DNA of 64,000 bases from Bacteroidales bacterium (GCA_012837935.1 DUQG01000008.1:89395-153394); one strand, 5' to 3'; counted from the stretch's first letter, positions 38,029 to 51,264 are shown. Program-made: numbers and translations. Notes: a model not told the origin generated them from the sequence alone.

Positions 38029-39216
38029 ATGTATCAAGATTTTAAATCTCACTTACAAGCAGAGTTGGCTTCGATAGAGGAAGCCGGACTTTTCAAAAAC
38101 GAAAGAATAATTATAACACCACAAGGTGCGGCTATTCGAGTATCTGACGGTAAAGAAGTGCTTAATTTCTGTGCTAACAACTACTTAGGACTTTCTAATA
38201 GTCCGGCGTTGAAAGAAGCTGCAAAAAATGCAATCGATTCTCACGGTTACGGAATGTCATCGGTGCGCTTTATTTGTGGTACGCAAGACCTTCACAAACA
38301 ACTGGAAGCAGCTATTGCTAAGTTTTTCGGAACGGAAGACACTATTCTTTACGCAGCATGTTTTGATGCGAATGGTGGCTTATTTGAACCACTTTTGACC
38401 GCCGAAGATGCGATTATTTCAGATTCATTAAATCACGCTTCTATTATTGACGGTGTGCGTCTTTGTAAAGCAGTGCGTTATCGTTATGCCAATGCGGATA
38501 TGGCTGACTTGGAAGAGCAGTTGAAAAAAGCACAGGCACAACGTTTTCGCTTGATTGTAACCGACGGTGTGTTTTCAATGGACGGAAACGTGGCACCGAT
38601 GGATAAAATTTATGAATTGGCGAATAAATATAACGCAATGGTAATGATTGACGAAAGTCACTCAGCCGGAGTAGTTGGCGAGACTGGACGCGGTGTAACC
38701 GAGCTTTTCAATTTGAGAGGAAAATTTGAAATTATTACCGGAACACTTGGAAAAGCTTTTGGTGGTGCAATCGGTGGATTTACAACCGGAAAAAAAGAAA
38801 TCATCGCTATGCTGCGTCAGCGTTCACGTCCTTATCTGTTCTCAAACTCAATTCCACCGATGGTAGCTGCTGCCGGAATTAAAATGTTTGAGATGATTGA
38901 TGAAACGAATGATTTGCAAGATAAACTGCATGAGAATACAAAATACTTTGTAAGCAAAATGATTGCAGCCGGATTTGATATTAAACCGACAGAGTCGGCG
39001 ATTTGTGCAGTCATGCTTTACGATGCAAAACTTTCACAAGATGTGGCTAATAAATTGTTGGATGAAGGTATTTATGTAACAGGTTTCTACTATCCGGTAG
39101 TTCCGAAAGGTGAAGCTCGTATTCGTGTACAGATTTCTGCTGCGCATGAGAAAGAGCATTTGGATAAATGTATCGCTGCATTTACCAAAGTAGGTAAAGA
39201 GTTGGGTGTGATATAA
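38029..39216 (+). CDS. kbl: Glycine C-acetyltransferase (2-amino-3-ketobutyrate CoA ligase)
   Basis: The 395-residue PLP enzyme of the alpha-oxoamine synthase family shows CANNYLGLS (about 43), HGYGMSSVRFICGTQDLHK (about 73), DSLNHASIIDG (about 132), MIDESHSAGVVGETGRGV and the PLP-binding lysine in TGTLGKAFGGAIGGF (about 243). It splits 2-amino-3-ketobutyrate with CoA into glycine and acetyl-CoA. The next gene, tdh, makes that substrate from threonine. Length equals that of E. coli Kbl within a few residues. Confidence 0.96.
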   Translation: MYQDFKSHLQAELASIEEAGLFKNERIIITPQGAAIRVSDGKEVLNFCANNYLGLSNSPALKEAAKNAIDSHGYGMSSVRFICGTQDLHKQLEAAIAKFFGTEDTILYAACFDANGGLFEPLLTAEDAIISDSLNHASIIDGVRLCKAVRYRYANADMADLEEQLKKAQAQRFRLIVTDGVFSMDGNVAPMDKIYELANKYNAMVMIDESHSAGVVGETGRGVTELFNLRGKFEIITGTLGKAFGGAIGGFTTGKKEIIAMLRQRSRPYLFSNSIPPMVAAAGIKMFEMIDETNDLQDKLHENTKYFVSKMIAAGFDIKPTESAICAVMLYDAKLSQDVANKLLDEGIYVTGFYYPVVPKGEARIRVQISAAHEKEHLDKCIAAFTKVGKELGVI

Positions 39217-39218
39217 TG

Positions 39219-39322
39219 GAGAGTGGAGAGTGTGAGAGTGTGAGAGTGTGAGAGTGGATAATGAGCATCAGTTTGCTATCAATATAATGAAATCTTAATG
39301 ATGTCTTAACTTCTTAATGTTA
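39219..39322. repeat. 8-bp tandem array and CTTAATG block between kbl and tdh
   Basis: About four copies of GTGTGAGA (39219-39258) follow the kbl stop. At 39290-39322 the block ATCTTAATGATGTCTTAAC with TTCTTAATGTTAAA resembles the palindromic repeat at 34660-34746. The array separates two genes of one pathway by 193 bp. Confidence 0.6.
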
Positions 39323-39409
39323 AAAAAAACTTGAAGCTCATCCAACCCTTAACATCCGGCATCCAATAGTTTTTAATGTTAGAAAAAGAATAACTAGAAA
39401 CAGAAAATA

Positions 39410-40435
39410 ATGAAAGCATTAGTAAAATCAAAACCGGAAAAAGGCATCTGGATGGAAGATGTTCCAATTCCGGAAATAGGAATCAATGATGTCCTTATCA
39501 AAATAAAGAAAACAGCCATTTGTGGTACGGATTTGCATATTTACAAATGGGACGATTGGGCACAAAAAACCATTCAAACCCCGATGACAATCGGACACGA
39601 ATATGTAGGTGAAGTGGTTGAAATTGGTGCCGGAGTGAAAAATGTAAAAGTGGGCGACCGTGTTACAGGTGAAGGACATATTGCTTGCGGATATTGTCGT
39701 AACTGTCGTCGTGGAAAGCTGCACGTCTGTGAAAATACCATTGGCGTAGGTGTGAACCGTGATGGTGCTTTTGCAGAATATCTATCAATACCTGCTGCTA
39801 ACGTGGTACATCTTGATGATCGTATTTCGGATGAAGTAGCTTCCATTATGGATCCATTCGGGAATGCTACACATACAGCTCTTTCTTTTCCATTAATTGG
39901 CGAAGATGTGCTGATTACGGGTGCCGGACTTATCGGAACAATGGCTACGGGAATTTGCCGATTTGCAGGTGCAAGATATATTGTAGTAAGTGATTTCAGC
40001 GACTATCGTTTGGATATTGCCAAGAAAATGGGTGCTACACTTACCGTAAATCCATCAAAAGGCGAAACCATTGAAGATGCTATTAAGCAATTAAGAATGA
40101 GAGGTTTTGATGTGGGACTGGAAATGTCGGGTGCACCGTCAGCCTTCAATGATATGGTGAGAAATATGTACAACGGTTCTAAAATTTCACTTTTGGGTAT
40201 CTTACCGAACCATACTACCGTTGATTGGAATCAAATTATTTTCAAAGCATTGACTTTAAAAGGAATTTATGGTCGTGAAATGTGGGAAACTTGGTATCAG
40301 ATGGAACAAATGTTGATTAGCGGATTTGATTTGTCGCCGGTAATAACCCACCGTTTCAGCATCGATGAGTTCCAAAAAGGCTTTGATGTAATGGAAACAG
40401 GACAGTGCGGAAAAGTAATTCTAAGCTGGGACTAA
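39410..40435 (+). CDS. tdh: L-threonine 3-dehydrogenase (zinc-dependent)
   Basis: The 341-residue medium-chain dehydrogenase shows catalytic zinc residues in [16 protein letters not shown] (Cys38) and [10 protein letters not shown] (His/Glu). The structural zinc cluster is [15 protein letters not shown] (about 98-112), and the Rossmann motif is [14 protein letters not shown] (about 170). It oxidises L-threonine to 2-amino-3-ketobutyrate with NAD+. With kbl it converts threonine to glycine and acetyl-CoA. Length matches E. coli Tdh (341). Confidence 0.96.
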   Translation: MKALVKSKPEKGIWMEDVPIPEIGINDVLIKIKKTAICGTDLHIYKWDDWAQKTIQTPMTIGHEYVGEVVEIGAGVKNVKVGDRVTGEGHIACGYCRNCRRGKLHVCENTIGVGVNRDGAFAEYLSIPAANVVHLDDRISDEVASIMDPFGNATHTALSFPLIGEDVLITGAGLIGTMATGICRFAGARYIVVSDFSDYRLDIAKKMGATLTVNPSKGETIEDAIKQLRMRGFDVGLEMSGAPSAFNDMVRNMYNGSKISLLGILPNHTTVDWNQIIFKALTLKGIYGREMWETWYQMEQMLISGFDLSPVITHRFSIDEFQKGFDVMETGQCGKVILSWD

Positions 40436-40459
40436 TCCAACATTGATACTAATAAAAAC

Positions 40460-40498
40460 AAAAGAGGCTGTCTCAAAAAATAAAGACAACCTCTTTTG
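40460..40498. terminator. Bidirectional terminator between tdh and the RHH gene
   Basis: AAAGAGGCTGTCT pairs with AGACAACCTCTTT (one bulge) around a short A-rich loop, with T-runs or A-runs on both sides. It can end tdh on the plus strand and the SPFH-RHH pair on the minus strand. Confidence 0.75.
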
Positions 40499-40527
40499 CT
40501 TTTTAAAATTTTCTGAAATTGATAGCA

Positions 40528-40692
40528 CTAATTTTTTGGTTTTCTTTTGCTTTTAGTCAAAGCTTGGTCTAACAGATAGAGTATCTGTCCGTTGGTGCTA
40601 CGAAATTCATCTGCAGCCCATTTCTCTATCGCATCCATTGTTTCTTTTTCAATGCGAAGAACGAAAGTTTTTATTTTCTTTTCTTTTGTCAC
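40528..40692 (-). CDS. Small ribbon-helix-helix (Arc-like) DNA-binding protein
   Basis: This 54-residue frame starts at GTG 40692, two bases after the stop of the SPFH gene, and ends at TAG 40528. The product reads MTKEKKIKTFVLRIEKETM, then DAIEKWAADEFRSTNGQIL, then YLLDQALTKSKRKPKN. That is the Arc/MetJ layout: a short beta strand (KTFVLRI), helix A (METMDAIEKWAADEF region) and helix B (TNGQILYLLDQAL) with the typical turn between. The tight spacing implies translational coupling with the SPFH gene. A DNA target is unknown; autoregulation of the pair is a reasonable guess. Confidence 0.85.
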   Translation of the reverse strand: MTKEKKIKTFVLRIEKETMDAIEKWAADEFRSTNGQILYLLDQALTKSKRKPKN

Positions 40693-40694
40693 GC

Positions 40695-41669
40695 TTATTG
40701 ATACAGTGTGCCTGAATTAATAATAGGTTGAGCATTTTCTTGTCCACAAAGCACTACCATCAAATTGCTTACCATAGCCGCTTTTTTATCATCGTCCAAT
40801 TCTATAATACCGTCATTGGCAAATTTCTTCAATGCAATTTTTACCATTCCAACAGCACCTTCAACAATCTTTTCTCTTGCTGCAATAATAGCACCGGCTT
40901 GTTGGCGACGAAGCATTACGGCTGCAATTTCAGGTGCGTAGGCTATGTAATTAATTCTTGCCTCCAATACTTCTATTCCTGCAATGCTCAGTCGTTCGTT
41001 GATTTGATGCTCAAGCAAGTCATTAATTTCTTCACCACCGGATCGAAGTGTTAAAGTGTTGTTCTTTGCGTCATCGCTACTCATATGGTCATAAGGATAC
41101 ATTCCGGCAACGTTACGCAATGCAGCTTCACTTTGAATTTGTACAAAATTTTCATAAGCCTTCATTTTTGTATTAACGTTATCTATGTTACTGCCTACAG
41201 CAGCAGATGCCATTGATGCATTGTCAATGTCAAATGACGCTTTATAGGTATCTACCACTTTCCAAACTACTACCATACCAATTAAAATTGGATTTCCTGA
41301 TTTGTCGTTTACCTTAATAGGTTCTGCATCAAGATTTCTGGCTCGAAGAGTCAGTTTTTTCTTTGAATAAAAAGGATTAACCCAAAAAAATCCATTGTCT
41401 TTCACAGTGCCTTCATACTTTCCGAAAAACAGCATTACACGTGCCTCATTAGGCTCTATCTGCATATATCCGTTAAATGCAATGAGGCTACAAATAAAAA
41501 GCAAAATACATAAAATAATGTAAAATGCGGTTAAACCACTACTTAAATGGATATTCTCTACAGTCCAAACGAACAGAACGACTGTTGCAACAATAAATAA
41601 TAGATTGAAAATAATCATTGGAATGCCCGGAAGTTTTATCCCGGCAAATTCTACTTCTTGTGTTTTCAT
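40695..41669 (-). CDS. SPFH/Band 7 domain membrane protein
   Basis: The 324-residue product has two hydrophobic segments near the N-terminus (about 17-37 and 46-66). An SPFH domain follows (about 70-250; GYMQIEPNEARVMLFFGKYEGTV, GNPILIGMVVVWKVVDTYKASFDID, NERLSIAGIEVLEARINYIAYAPEIAAVML). A tail, AGAIIAAREKIVEGAVGMVKIAL, is rich in Ala and helix-forming residues. SPFH proteins scaffold membrane domains and often control proteases; no NfeD-type partner is adjacent. The following gene is the 54-residue RHH protein. The -7 element TATCTTTG lies at 41724-41731 on the minus strand. Confidence 0.92.
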   Translation of the reverse strand: MKTQEVEFAGIKLPGIPMIIFNLLFIVATVVLFVWTVENIHLSSGLTAFYIILCILLFICSLIAFNGYMQIEPNEARVMLFFGKYEGTVKDNGFFWVNPFYSKKKLTLRARNLDAEPIKVNDKSGNPILIGMVVVWKVVDTYKASFDIDNASMASAAVGSNIDNVNTKMKAYENFVQIQSEAALRNVAGMYPYDHMSSDDAKNNTLTLRSGGEEINDLLEHQINERLSIAGIEVLEARINYIAYAPEIAAVMLRRQQAGAIIAAREKIVEGAVGMVKIALKKFANDGIIELDDDKKAAMVSNLMVVLCGQENAQPIINSGTLYQ

Positions 41670-41723
41670 GTTTTTGAAATTTTTATTGTGAAAAATTATT
41701 ATTATAATATCAAAATGATATCA

Positions 41724-41731
41724 CAAAGATA
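41724..41731 (-). promoter_or_regulatory. Candidate -7 promoter element of the SPFH-RHH pair
   Basis: The minus strand reads TATCTTTG followed by TGA, 55 bp before the SPFH start codon. Confidence 0.5.
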
Positions 41732-41894
41732 TTGACTAAAAATGAAAAATCCAAATAATTTTCAAAATATTTTACGATAATAAGGAATTTTACTAATTTG
41801 CAATCTAAAGTCTTTTGGCAGATAATAAGTCATTCAAAATTTGAACTTAATGAACAAAAAATAGCTTTATATAATTTAGAAAATCATACAAATA

Positions 41895-41931
41895 AAAAAT
41901 CCCGTCTGAAGCTTTCGGACGGGATTTTTTA
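41895..41931 (-). terminator. Terminator of the GH2 beta-galactosidase gene
   Basis: AAAAAATCCCGTC pairs with GACGGGATTTTTT around an 11-nt loop that contains AAGCTT. The symmetric A/T flanks allow use on either strand; the nearest gene end is that of the beta-galactosidase at 41954. Confidence 0.85.
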
Positions 41932-41953
41932 TGGTTTTATTTCAAAAAGAAAT

Positions 41954-46348
<4,395 letters not shown>

Positions 46349-46358
46349 TTATGGGGTA

Positions 46359-46366
46359 CAAAGATA
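46359..46366 (-). promoter_or_regulatory. Candidate -7 promoter element of the GH2 gene
   Basis: The minus strand reads TATCTTTG followed by TACC, 56 bp before the start codon. The remaining 46304-46513 gap shows no gene. Confidence 0.5.
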
Positions 46367-46513
46367 AGCTAAATTATTGATTTATAGCTAAAATGATGGA
46401 AAGTTTAACATTTGTAGTACCTCGTGCGGACTTATCTATCTATCAGTTTAATAGGTTTTTTTTTGTCGTAGTTAGTGAGTTGGTCAGGACGTGATAAATA
46501 AAAACTAATGTTT

Positions 46514-47683
46514 TTACTTCCACTTTACTCTGTGATTTTTTTTGCCAAATACAAGGATAAAGCTTGAAATCAACGGTAAAATTGTGTCGAAAAATGGAAC
46601 AGTAAGATAAAATTTTCTTTCACCCAAGATGCCGGCTGATTTATTAATCACATAAATTTGCAATCCGTAACGAAGTAGAAATAGAAAAACTGTGCTGCCG
46701 AGCAATATCCAATTAAATGAAAGCAAACCGAAAACAACAAGCGCTATACAGGCAGCATAAAAGAAAGCTCTGGAAATAGGCTCGACTGCTAAGCGAAGTT
46801 TACTTTTGCAGTTGTAGTAATTGGACACAGAAAGGTGTCTTTCTTTTTGGTAGTACCAATTTCGGAAAGTAGTTTTCGGCTCAGACCAAGTTACGCTTTC
46901 TGAGTCAACCTCAATCGCAGTGTTTTCAGAAGTTGCGCCACGGTTTACAAGCAAGTCGTCATCGCCGGAAATAAGGTTGAGCGATGAGGCGAAGCCTTTC
47001 ATATTGAAAAAGGTTTCTTTGTGATATGCCAAATTACGCCCGACACCCATATATGGACGTTTTGCAGCAGCCATTCCCAAATACTGAATAGCAATAAAAA
47101 GCGTATCAAACTTGATTAGTCTATTCAGAAAACCTTTTTTACGTAAATAGCCGCCATAGCCAAGCACAAATTCTTTTTCGGGTGAAAAGTTTCGGGCAAT
47201 AGTAGAGAGCCAGTTTTCGCCTTCAGGCATACAATCCGCATCGGTAAAGACGAGTAAGTTGTACTTTGCTGCTTTGATACCGAGTGTCAGACCAAGTTTT
47301 TTTGTGCTTATATTGGAAGCACCGGCAGGAACAAAAGTTGTTCGAAGATGATTGTACTTTTTGGTCATTAAAGAAAGAAAATCTGCAGTGTCATCCGTAG
47401 AGCCGTCATTCACTACAATCACTTCGTATTCAGGATGTTTCTGTTCAAGGACAAAAGGCAGGAATTTTTGAAGGTTTTCAACCTCATCACGCGCACAAAT
47501 AATAACAGAAACTGGTTCTTGCGTTTCAGAAAAAATCACTTTGTTTTTTTCGATCTTTTTGTTGTGGCGAATTATACCCATAAAATAGCGGATATAATAA
47601 TAAAGCTGTACGAAAAGCGCAATTACTAAAACAACAAAAAGTGCGATGTCAAGGTATGAAAAGTAAAATCCAAAAAGTTCCAT
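46514..47683 (-). CDS. Membrane-bound family 2 glycosyltransferase
   Basis: The 389-residue product has an N-terminal transmembrane helix (about 10-33). A GT2 domain follows: PVSVIICARDEVENLQKF, EYEVIVVNDGSTDDTADF, LLVFTDADCMPEGENWL (DxD) and GDDDLLVNRGAT. The acceptor-site motif YQKERHLSVS replaces the processive Q-x-x-R-W. Three hydrophobic segments close the protein (about 295-375). It transfers a sugar from an activated donor onto a lipid or surface glycan at the inner membrane; the donor is unknown. It lies 44 bp downstream of lysA on the same strand. Confidence 0.88.
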   Translation of the reverse strand: MELFGFYFSYLDIALFVVLVIALFVQLYYYIRYFMGIIRHNKKIEKNKVIFSETQEPVSVIICARDEVENLQKFLPFVLEQKHPEYEVIVVNDGSTDDTADFLSLMTKKYNHLRTTFVPAGASNISTKKLGLTLGIKAAKYNLLVFTDADCMPEGENWLSTIARNFSPEKEFVLGYGGYLRKKGFLNRLIKFDTLFIAIQYLGMAAAKRPYMGVGRNLAYHKETFFNMKGFASSLNLISGDDDLLVNRGATSENTAIEVDSESVTWSEPKTTFRNWYYQKERHLSVSNYYNCKSKLRLAVEPISRAFFYAACIALVVFGLLSFNWILLGSTVFLFLLRYGLQIYVINKSAGILGERKFYLTVPFFDTILPLISSFILVFGKKNHRVKWK

Positions 47684-47727
47684 TAAAAAATCTTCTAATT
47701 TATCTAATTAAGAGAATATGCAAATGT

Positions 47728-48888
47728 TTATTTTAATTCGTCCGATGTTACGGATTTAGGCAGTTGTCGGCAGTTGTATTGCGATGCCATTGTTTCCCCA
47801 TAAGCTCCGGCAGTTCGGATGGCAAAAATATCACCTCGTTTTGTTTTGTTCAGTTCGAAATTTTTAGCAAACACATCCGAGGACTCGCAGATAGGACCTA
47901 CCACGTCATAAATTTCTGTTTCTTTGTCGGAAGTTAAGTTCTCAATCCGATGATAAGCGTCGTATAGTGCAGGACGGATAAGTTCGGTCATACCGGCATC
48001 AAGAATGACAAAGTTTTTGCTTGTTCCCTCTTTTACGTATAAAACTCTGGAAATGAGGCTGCCACATTGTGCTACAATGGAACGTCCTAATTCGAAATGC
48101 AATATTTGCTCCGGTCTTAACGGTAAATGGTCGCGAAAAGTTTTGAAGTAGGTTTCAAATTCGGGAATAGGGAAATGATTAGGATGTCCGTAATTAACTC
48201 CAAGTCCTCCTCCCACGTTGATATGTTTTACATGAATATCTCTTTTACTAAAAAAGTTTTGCACTTCATGAATTCTCACACAAAGATTGTGATAATCCGT
48301 CATATCCGTTATTTGCGAACCAATATGAAAATGTAAACCAATCAACTCAATGTTTTTCAGCGTTGGTAGTAAGTCAATTGCATTACCTAACTCTTCTCGG
48401 TTGATGCCGAATTTATCCTCAGCACTTCCGGTAGAAATATACTTGTGTGTGCTAGTAGCCACATCCGGATTTACACGTAATGCTATGCGGGCTTTTTTGT
48501 TTTTGGCTGTTGCTAGTTCGTTTATAACTTCCAGTTCGGCGGTTGATTCTACGTTAAAGCAAAATATATCGTGCTCTAAGGCTAAATTTATCTCCCAGTC
48601 TGCTTTTCCCACTCCGGCAAAAACTATTTTTGACGCAGGAAATCCGGCATTGACAGCAGCTTGAATTTCACCGCCACTTACGCAGTCAGCTCCCAATTCC
48701 GCATCTTTTATGATTGCCAAAAGTGCTGGATTTACATTGGCTTTCAATGCGTAATGTACTACATAGTTTTCGGGTAGCTTCAATACTTTTATCTCGTTTA
48801 GTGTTTTACGAAGCACATCCAAATCGTAGTAATAAAAAGGGGTGCGGATATTTTGAAATTTATCCGTCGGATATTTTGCTTTAATCAT
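47728..48888 (-). CDS. lysA: Diaminopimelate decarboxylase
   Basis: The 386-residue fold-type III PLP enzyme carries its Schiff-base lysine in VVHYALKANVNP (about residue 49). It also shows CVSGGEIQAA, FGINREE, GLHFHIGSQI, HINVGGGLGVNYG, FELGRSIVAQCG (phosphate-binding and substrate Arg region) and the catalytic Cys in GPICESSDVF. It converts meso-diaminopimelate to L-lysine. Upstream on the same strand is lysC, so two lysine-pathway genes are adjacent, separated by 233 bp that contain palindromic element C and a terminator. Confidence 0.95.
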   Translation of the reverse strand: MIKAKYPTDKFQNIRTPFYYYDLDVLRKTLNEIKVLKLPENYVVHYALKANVNPALLAIIKDAELGADCVSGGEIQAAVNAGFPASKIVFAGVGKADWEINLALEHDIFCFNVESTAELEVINELATAKNKKARIALRVNPDVATSTHKYISTGSAEDKFGINREELGNAIDLLPTLKNIELIGLHFHIGSQITDMTDYHNLCVRIHEVQNFFSKRDIHVKHINVGGGLGVNYGHPNHFPIPEFETYFKTFRDHLPLRPEQILHFELGRSIVAQCGSLISRVLYVKEGTSKNFVILDAGMTELIRPALYDAYHRIENLTSDKETEIYDVVGPICESSDVFAKNFELNKTKRGDIFAIRTAGAYGETMASQYNCRQLPKSVTSDELK

Positions 48889-48911
48889 TTTATGAGAAAT
48901 GTGTTTTTAAC

Positions 48912-49079
48912 GTTATCTTGACTTTTGCAAAACAATAGCAAACATAGAAAAAATATACATATTCTCTTCTCGTGGTTTCGCTATCCGCCTATGTCGGACA
49001 AGTTGTTCTCGGAAAACAATAAAAAATGCTCATACATTTAAACTATTGTTTTCTATGTTTTAAAAGTCGAAACGAGTTC
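48912..49079 (-). repeat. Palindromic element, copy C (between lysC and lysA)
   Basis: Read on the minus strand, the ends are AACTCGTTTCGACTTTTAAA and TTTTGCAAAAGTCAAGATAA followed by C, as in copies A and B. The centre differs and carries TTGTCCGACATAGGCGGA, another palindromic insert. TATGTTTG on the minus strand (48939-48946) matches the -7 consensus. The element ends 23 bp before the lysA start and faces lysA in the same orientation as A and B face their genes. Confidence 0.85.
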
Positions 49080-49082
49080 TTT

Positions 49083-49118
49083 AAAAAACCGATGAGTTTA
49101 TTTTGCTCATCGGTTTTG
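49083..49118 (-). terminator. Terminator of lysC
   Basis: On the minus strand AAAACCGATGAG pairs with CTCATCGGTTTT around CAAAATAAA, followed by TTAA. It would cut lysC transcription before lysA, making an independent lysA promoter necessary. Confidence 0.85.
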
Positions 49119-49121
49119 CTT

Positions 49122-50435
49122 TTAGTCGAAAATCGCTTCACTAAGCAAGTTAAGAGCTTTTTTCTTGTCTTCTGCTTTTATTAATAATGAGATGTTGTAG
49201 TTACTTCCACCGTAAGAAATCATTCGCACAGGAATATCTTTCAGTGCATTAATAACTTTGGCTTGGAAACCGACTAATTCATACTCTAAATCTCCTACAA
49301 CACAGATAATTACCATGTCTTCATCTACAGTAACCGTTCCGAATTTTTTCAGGTCATCAACAATTTCGTTTAGTTTTCGTTTGTTGTCTATAGTTACAGA
49401 AACTCCCACCTCAGAAGTGGTAATCATATCAATCGGGGTTTGATTGCTTTCGAAAATTTCAAAAACTTTACGCAAAAAACCGTATGCCAGAAGCATGTGT
49501 CCGGATTTGATTTTTATAGCTGTGATGCCATCTTTGGCAGCTACAGCTTCGATTATACCTTTAACTCTTTTGTTGGAAATTAATGTTCCGGGTGCACTTG
49601 GGTCCATCGTGTTAAGCAGACGAACCGGAATATTGTGTAGTTTTGCCGGCAAAATGCAAGTTGGGTGCAAAATTTTAGCACCGAAATAAGCCAACTCTGC
49701 AGCCTCTTCAAAATGTAACATCGGAACCGGTTTTGTGCCTTCCACGTAGCGTGGGTCGTTGTTGTGCATACCATCAATGTCCGTCCAGATTTGGATTTCT
49801 TTGGCTTTGATAGCAGCGCCAATCAAGGAAGCTGAGTAATCGCTTCCGCCGCGTTGCAGATTGTCAATCTCACCGTAAAAATTACGACAAATATAACCCT
49901 GAGTGATGTAAATGTCTTTTCCGGGATTTTCGACAAGGATGCTATTTAGATTTTCAGTAATAAAAGCGGTATCCGGCTCATTGTTTTTATCAATTCGCAT
50001 ATAATCCAAAGCAGGCAGCAATGCACTATTTGCACCAATTTCTTCCAAATAAAGTTGGAACATATTGGTAGAAAGCAACTCGCCTTGTGCTAAAATGGCT
50101 TTTTCTTCAAAAATAGTAAATACATGCTTTGAGAATGAGCGAAGATAGTCGAAAATTGAGTGGACAATTTCTGTCGATTTGGTTTTATATTCCGTTTTTT
50201 CGTAAAGTTCGTTGATAACGTCCGTGTATTGATGCTCGAGCATATTGATTTTTTCCAATGCACCCGCGGTATTGTTTTTGTAAAAATAATCGGCAATTTC
50301 AACTAAACTATTGGTTGTGCCGGACATGGCGGACAGTACTACTAGGTTTTTCTCACCGTTCATAATTAGCTTAGCTACTTGCTTCATGCGCTCTGCTGAA
50401 CCTACCGATGTGCCACCGAATTTTAAGACTTTCAT
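49122..50435 (-). CDS. lysC: Aspartate kinase
   Basis: The 437-residue product opens with the kinase motif MKVLKFGGTSVGSAERMKQ. It shows the Asp-kinase block RGGSDYSASLIGAAIKAKEIQIWTD-like region (about 205-230), LAYFGAKILHPTC and PVRLLNTMDPSAPGTLI. Two ACT domains fill about 300-437 (GYGFLRKVFEIFE; MISYGGSNYNISLLI), so feedback control by lysine or threonine is expected. It phosphorylates L-aspartate, the first step to lysine, threonine and methionine. It is monofunctional: no homoserine dehydrogenase domain follows. Confidence 0.95.
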   Translation of the reverse strand: MKVLKFGGTSVGSAERMKQVAKLIMNGEKNLVVLSAMSGTTNSLVEIADYFYKNNTAGALEKINMLEHQYTDVINELYEKTEYKTKSTEIVHSIFDYLRSFSKHVFTIFEEKAILAQGELLSTNMFQLYLEEIGANSALLPALDYMRIDKNNEPDTAFITENLNSILVENPGKDIYITQGYICRNFYGEIDNLQRGGSDYSASLIGAAIKAKEIQIWTDIDGMHNNDPRYVEGTKPVPMLHFEEAAELAYFGAKILHPTCILPAKLHNIPVRLLNTMDPSAPGTLISNKRVKGIIEAVAAKDGITAIKIKSGHMLLAYGFLRKVFEIFESNQTPIDMITTSEVGVSVTIDNKRKLNEIVDDLKKFGTVTVDEDMVIICVVGDLEYELVGFQAKVINALKDIPVRMISYGGSNYNISLLIKAEDKKKALNLLSEAIFD

Positions 50436-50477
50436 TTTGCTGAAAAATTAAAGTTACGTAAAAATAAATTTTGACTG

Positions 50478-50485
50478 CAAATGTA
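50478..50485 (-). promoter_or_regulatory. Candidate -7 promoter element of lysC
   Basis: The minus strand reads TACATTTG followed by CAG, matching TAnnTTTG, 43 bp before the lysC start. Confidence 0.5.
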
Positions 50486-50607
50486 ACACTTTTTTACGAA
50501 TAAATGGGAATGAGAAAGGAAAATATCGGGTGTTGGAAGTTGGATGCCAGATGTTCTTTTATAGGTTGATGCGTTTGGGTGTTATTAGGTGGTTATATTT
50601 AATTGAT

Positions 50608-50641
50608 TACGAGCAACGCGAAATAATTCGTGTTGCTCGTA
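50608..50641. terminator. Hairpin in the gap between lysC and the TonB-domain gene
   Basis: A 15-bp stem, TACGAGCAACGCGAA with TTCGTGTTGCTCGTA (one G:T pair), has an ATAA loop. The plus-strand side ends in GTTTTATT, the minus side in ATCAATT. It probably ends the TonB-domain transcript, which reads toward it. Nothing else is recognised in 50436-50748. Confidence 0.55.
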
Positions 50642-50748
50642 GTTTTATTGAAGGTAAAAACAATCTTTCTACTGTGTCCAATTTTCGGCGGATGTTTCTG
50701 AAATTACTAGAATAAGTGCAGAACTTCAACAGTAGAGCCTTTATTGTT

Positions 50749-51186
50749 TTAGTTCGTTTTTGGTTGATTGCCGCCAAGTCTAAAGTCAATTGGTATCGTG
50801 TATCTGGTTTTTACAGCTTTTCCTTTAAGTATGCCGGGATTCCATTTGGGCATGGCATTGATTACTCGGATGGCTTCTGCATCTAGGCTTGGGTCAATAC
50901 CACGAATGATTCTCGGGTTAATTGCTTTACCTTTTTCATCCACTATAAACTGGACGAGAACTTTACCTTGGATATTGTTCTCTTTTGCAACTGCGGGATA
51001 TTTAGTTGTTTCTGATAAAAATTTGTACATTGCAGCGTCACCACCTACAAATGTCGGTCGAGTATCCACCATGTCGTAAATTGTATCATCCTTTTGAGTT
51101 TCGGTAGCAACTTTAAGTCCACGACAACTGCCAAACGTAAATGCTAAAATCACTGTCAATACAGTGTAAGTAAATGTTTTTCTCAT
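50749..51186 (-). CDS. TonB C-terminal-domain lipoprotein
   Basis: The 145-residue product starts at ATG 51186; longer upstream readings run through a tRNA gene and are not credible. It has a lipoprotein signal with Cys21 (AFTFGSCRG) and then only a TonB C-terminal domain (about 45-140; PTFVGGDAAMYKFL, IQGKVLVQFIVDEKGKA, IDPSLDAEAIRVINAMPKWNPG). This is the same domain as in tonB at 27961-28800, but without a transmembrane helix or Pro-rich linker. Without an ExbBD-facing helix it may not transduce energy and could be a periplasmic partner or binding module. Confidence 0.85.
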   Translation of the reverse strand: MRKTFTYTVLTVILAFTFGSCRGLKVATETQKDDTIYDMVDTRPTFVGGDAAMYKFLSETTKYPAVAKENNIQGKVLVQFIVDEKGKAINPRIIRGIDPSLDAEAIRVINAMPKWNPGILKGKAVKTRYTIPIDFRLGGNQPKTN

Positions 51187-51256
51187 TTCTTTTATTGTTA
51201 ATTGGTTTGTAATAAAGTTAAATGTAGGATGTTTTTTTATTAAATAAAACTTGCAG

Positions 51257-51264
51257 CAAAAGTA
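51257..51264 (-). promoter_or_regulatory. Candidate -7 promoter element of the TonB-domain lipoprotein
   Basis: The minus strand reads TACTTTTG followed by CTGC, 71 bp before the start codon. Confidence 0.45.

Noticed and set aside
50530-50715. A 61-codon plus-strand frame between lysC and the TonB-domain gene
   Set aside because: It runs through the hairpin at 50608-50641 and degenerate repeat sequence, has no ribosome-binding context and no recognisable family.
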